From contig JANYAB010000362.1 of assembly GCA_025355225.1 (NCBI GenBank), positions 1 to 5,607 on the forward strand: a DNA stretch of 5,607 bases, in the 5' to 3' direction. The notes beneath the pieces were generated by a model that saw nothing but the letters and a program-made list of their open reading frames with translations, ran no database searches and was not told where the DNA came from. A program made the translations under genes and the position numbers. The first letter of the stretch is position 1; each line of letters begins with the position of its first letter. The DNA comes from Bacteroidota bacterium. Its GTDB lineage: Bacteria > Bacteroidota > Bacteroidia > Sphingobacteriales > Sphingobacteriaceae. This document shows positions 5,607 to 5,607 of the stretch, piece by piece.

Positions 5607-5607
5607 T

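Overview
The window looks like accessory DNA (an integrated element or island) from a member of the Bacteroidota, perhaps the Sphingobacteriales/Chitinophagales side. The evidence is an AT-rich base composition, an IntDOT-like tyrosine recombinase with a SAM-like core-binding domain, a match to the Bacteroidota -7 promoter element TAnnTTTG, weak or absent Shine-Dalgarno sequences, and a protein starting MANWC of the kind carried on conjugative and plasmid-like elements. The family names come from reading motifs, not from a database search.

Layout from left to right. (1) 28-1326, + strand: a tyrosine recombinase gene interrupted by one in-frame TAG at 739-741. Both halves are in the same frame and the sequence reads on as normal recombinase through the stop, so this is a nonsense mutation and not a frameshift. 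(2) 1497-1751, - strand: a small hypothetical ORF. (3) 1763-1849: a control region with an exact 16-bp inverted repeat, a third partial copy of the same half-site, and a TATATTTG promoter element a few bases before the next gene, suggesting a leaderless transcript. (4) 1856-3688, + strand: a two-gene AbiE-type (type IV) toxin-antitoxin or abortive-infection operon, made of an AbiEi-like winged-helix antitoxin and regulator followed after 3 nt by an AbiEii nucleotidyltransferase toxin. (5) 3689-4007: a stretch without an intact gene. It holds a short - strand remnant (3884-3949) of a second copy of the start of the next gene, and a weak, stop-interrupted + strand reading frame. (6) 4008-5303, - strand: a 431-aa protein with a YubB/Api92-like ferredoxin-fold N-terminus (MANWC start) and a separate C-terminal domain. 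(7) 5348-5432: two hairpins with T-tracts pointing in opposite directions. (8) 5475-5606, - strand: the likely 3' end of a gene that enters from beyond the right edge; its frame is uncertain.

The recombinase would originally have moved or integrated the element; as written it is probably inactive, which would fix the element in place unless another copy acts in trans. The AbiE pair is the defence or stabilisation cargo. Its antitoxin probably represses its own promoter by binding the inverted repeats directly upstream. The MANWC gene and its remnant suggest a plasmid or ICE backbone that has had duplication and decay. No RNA gene, CRISPR array or complete insertion sequence was seen.
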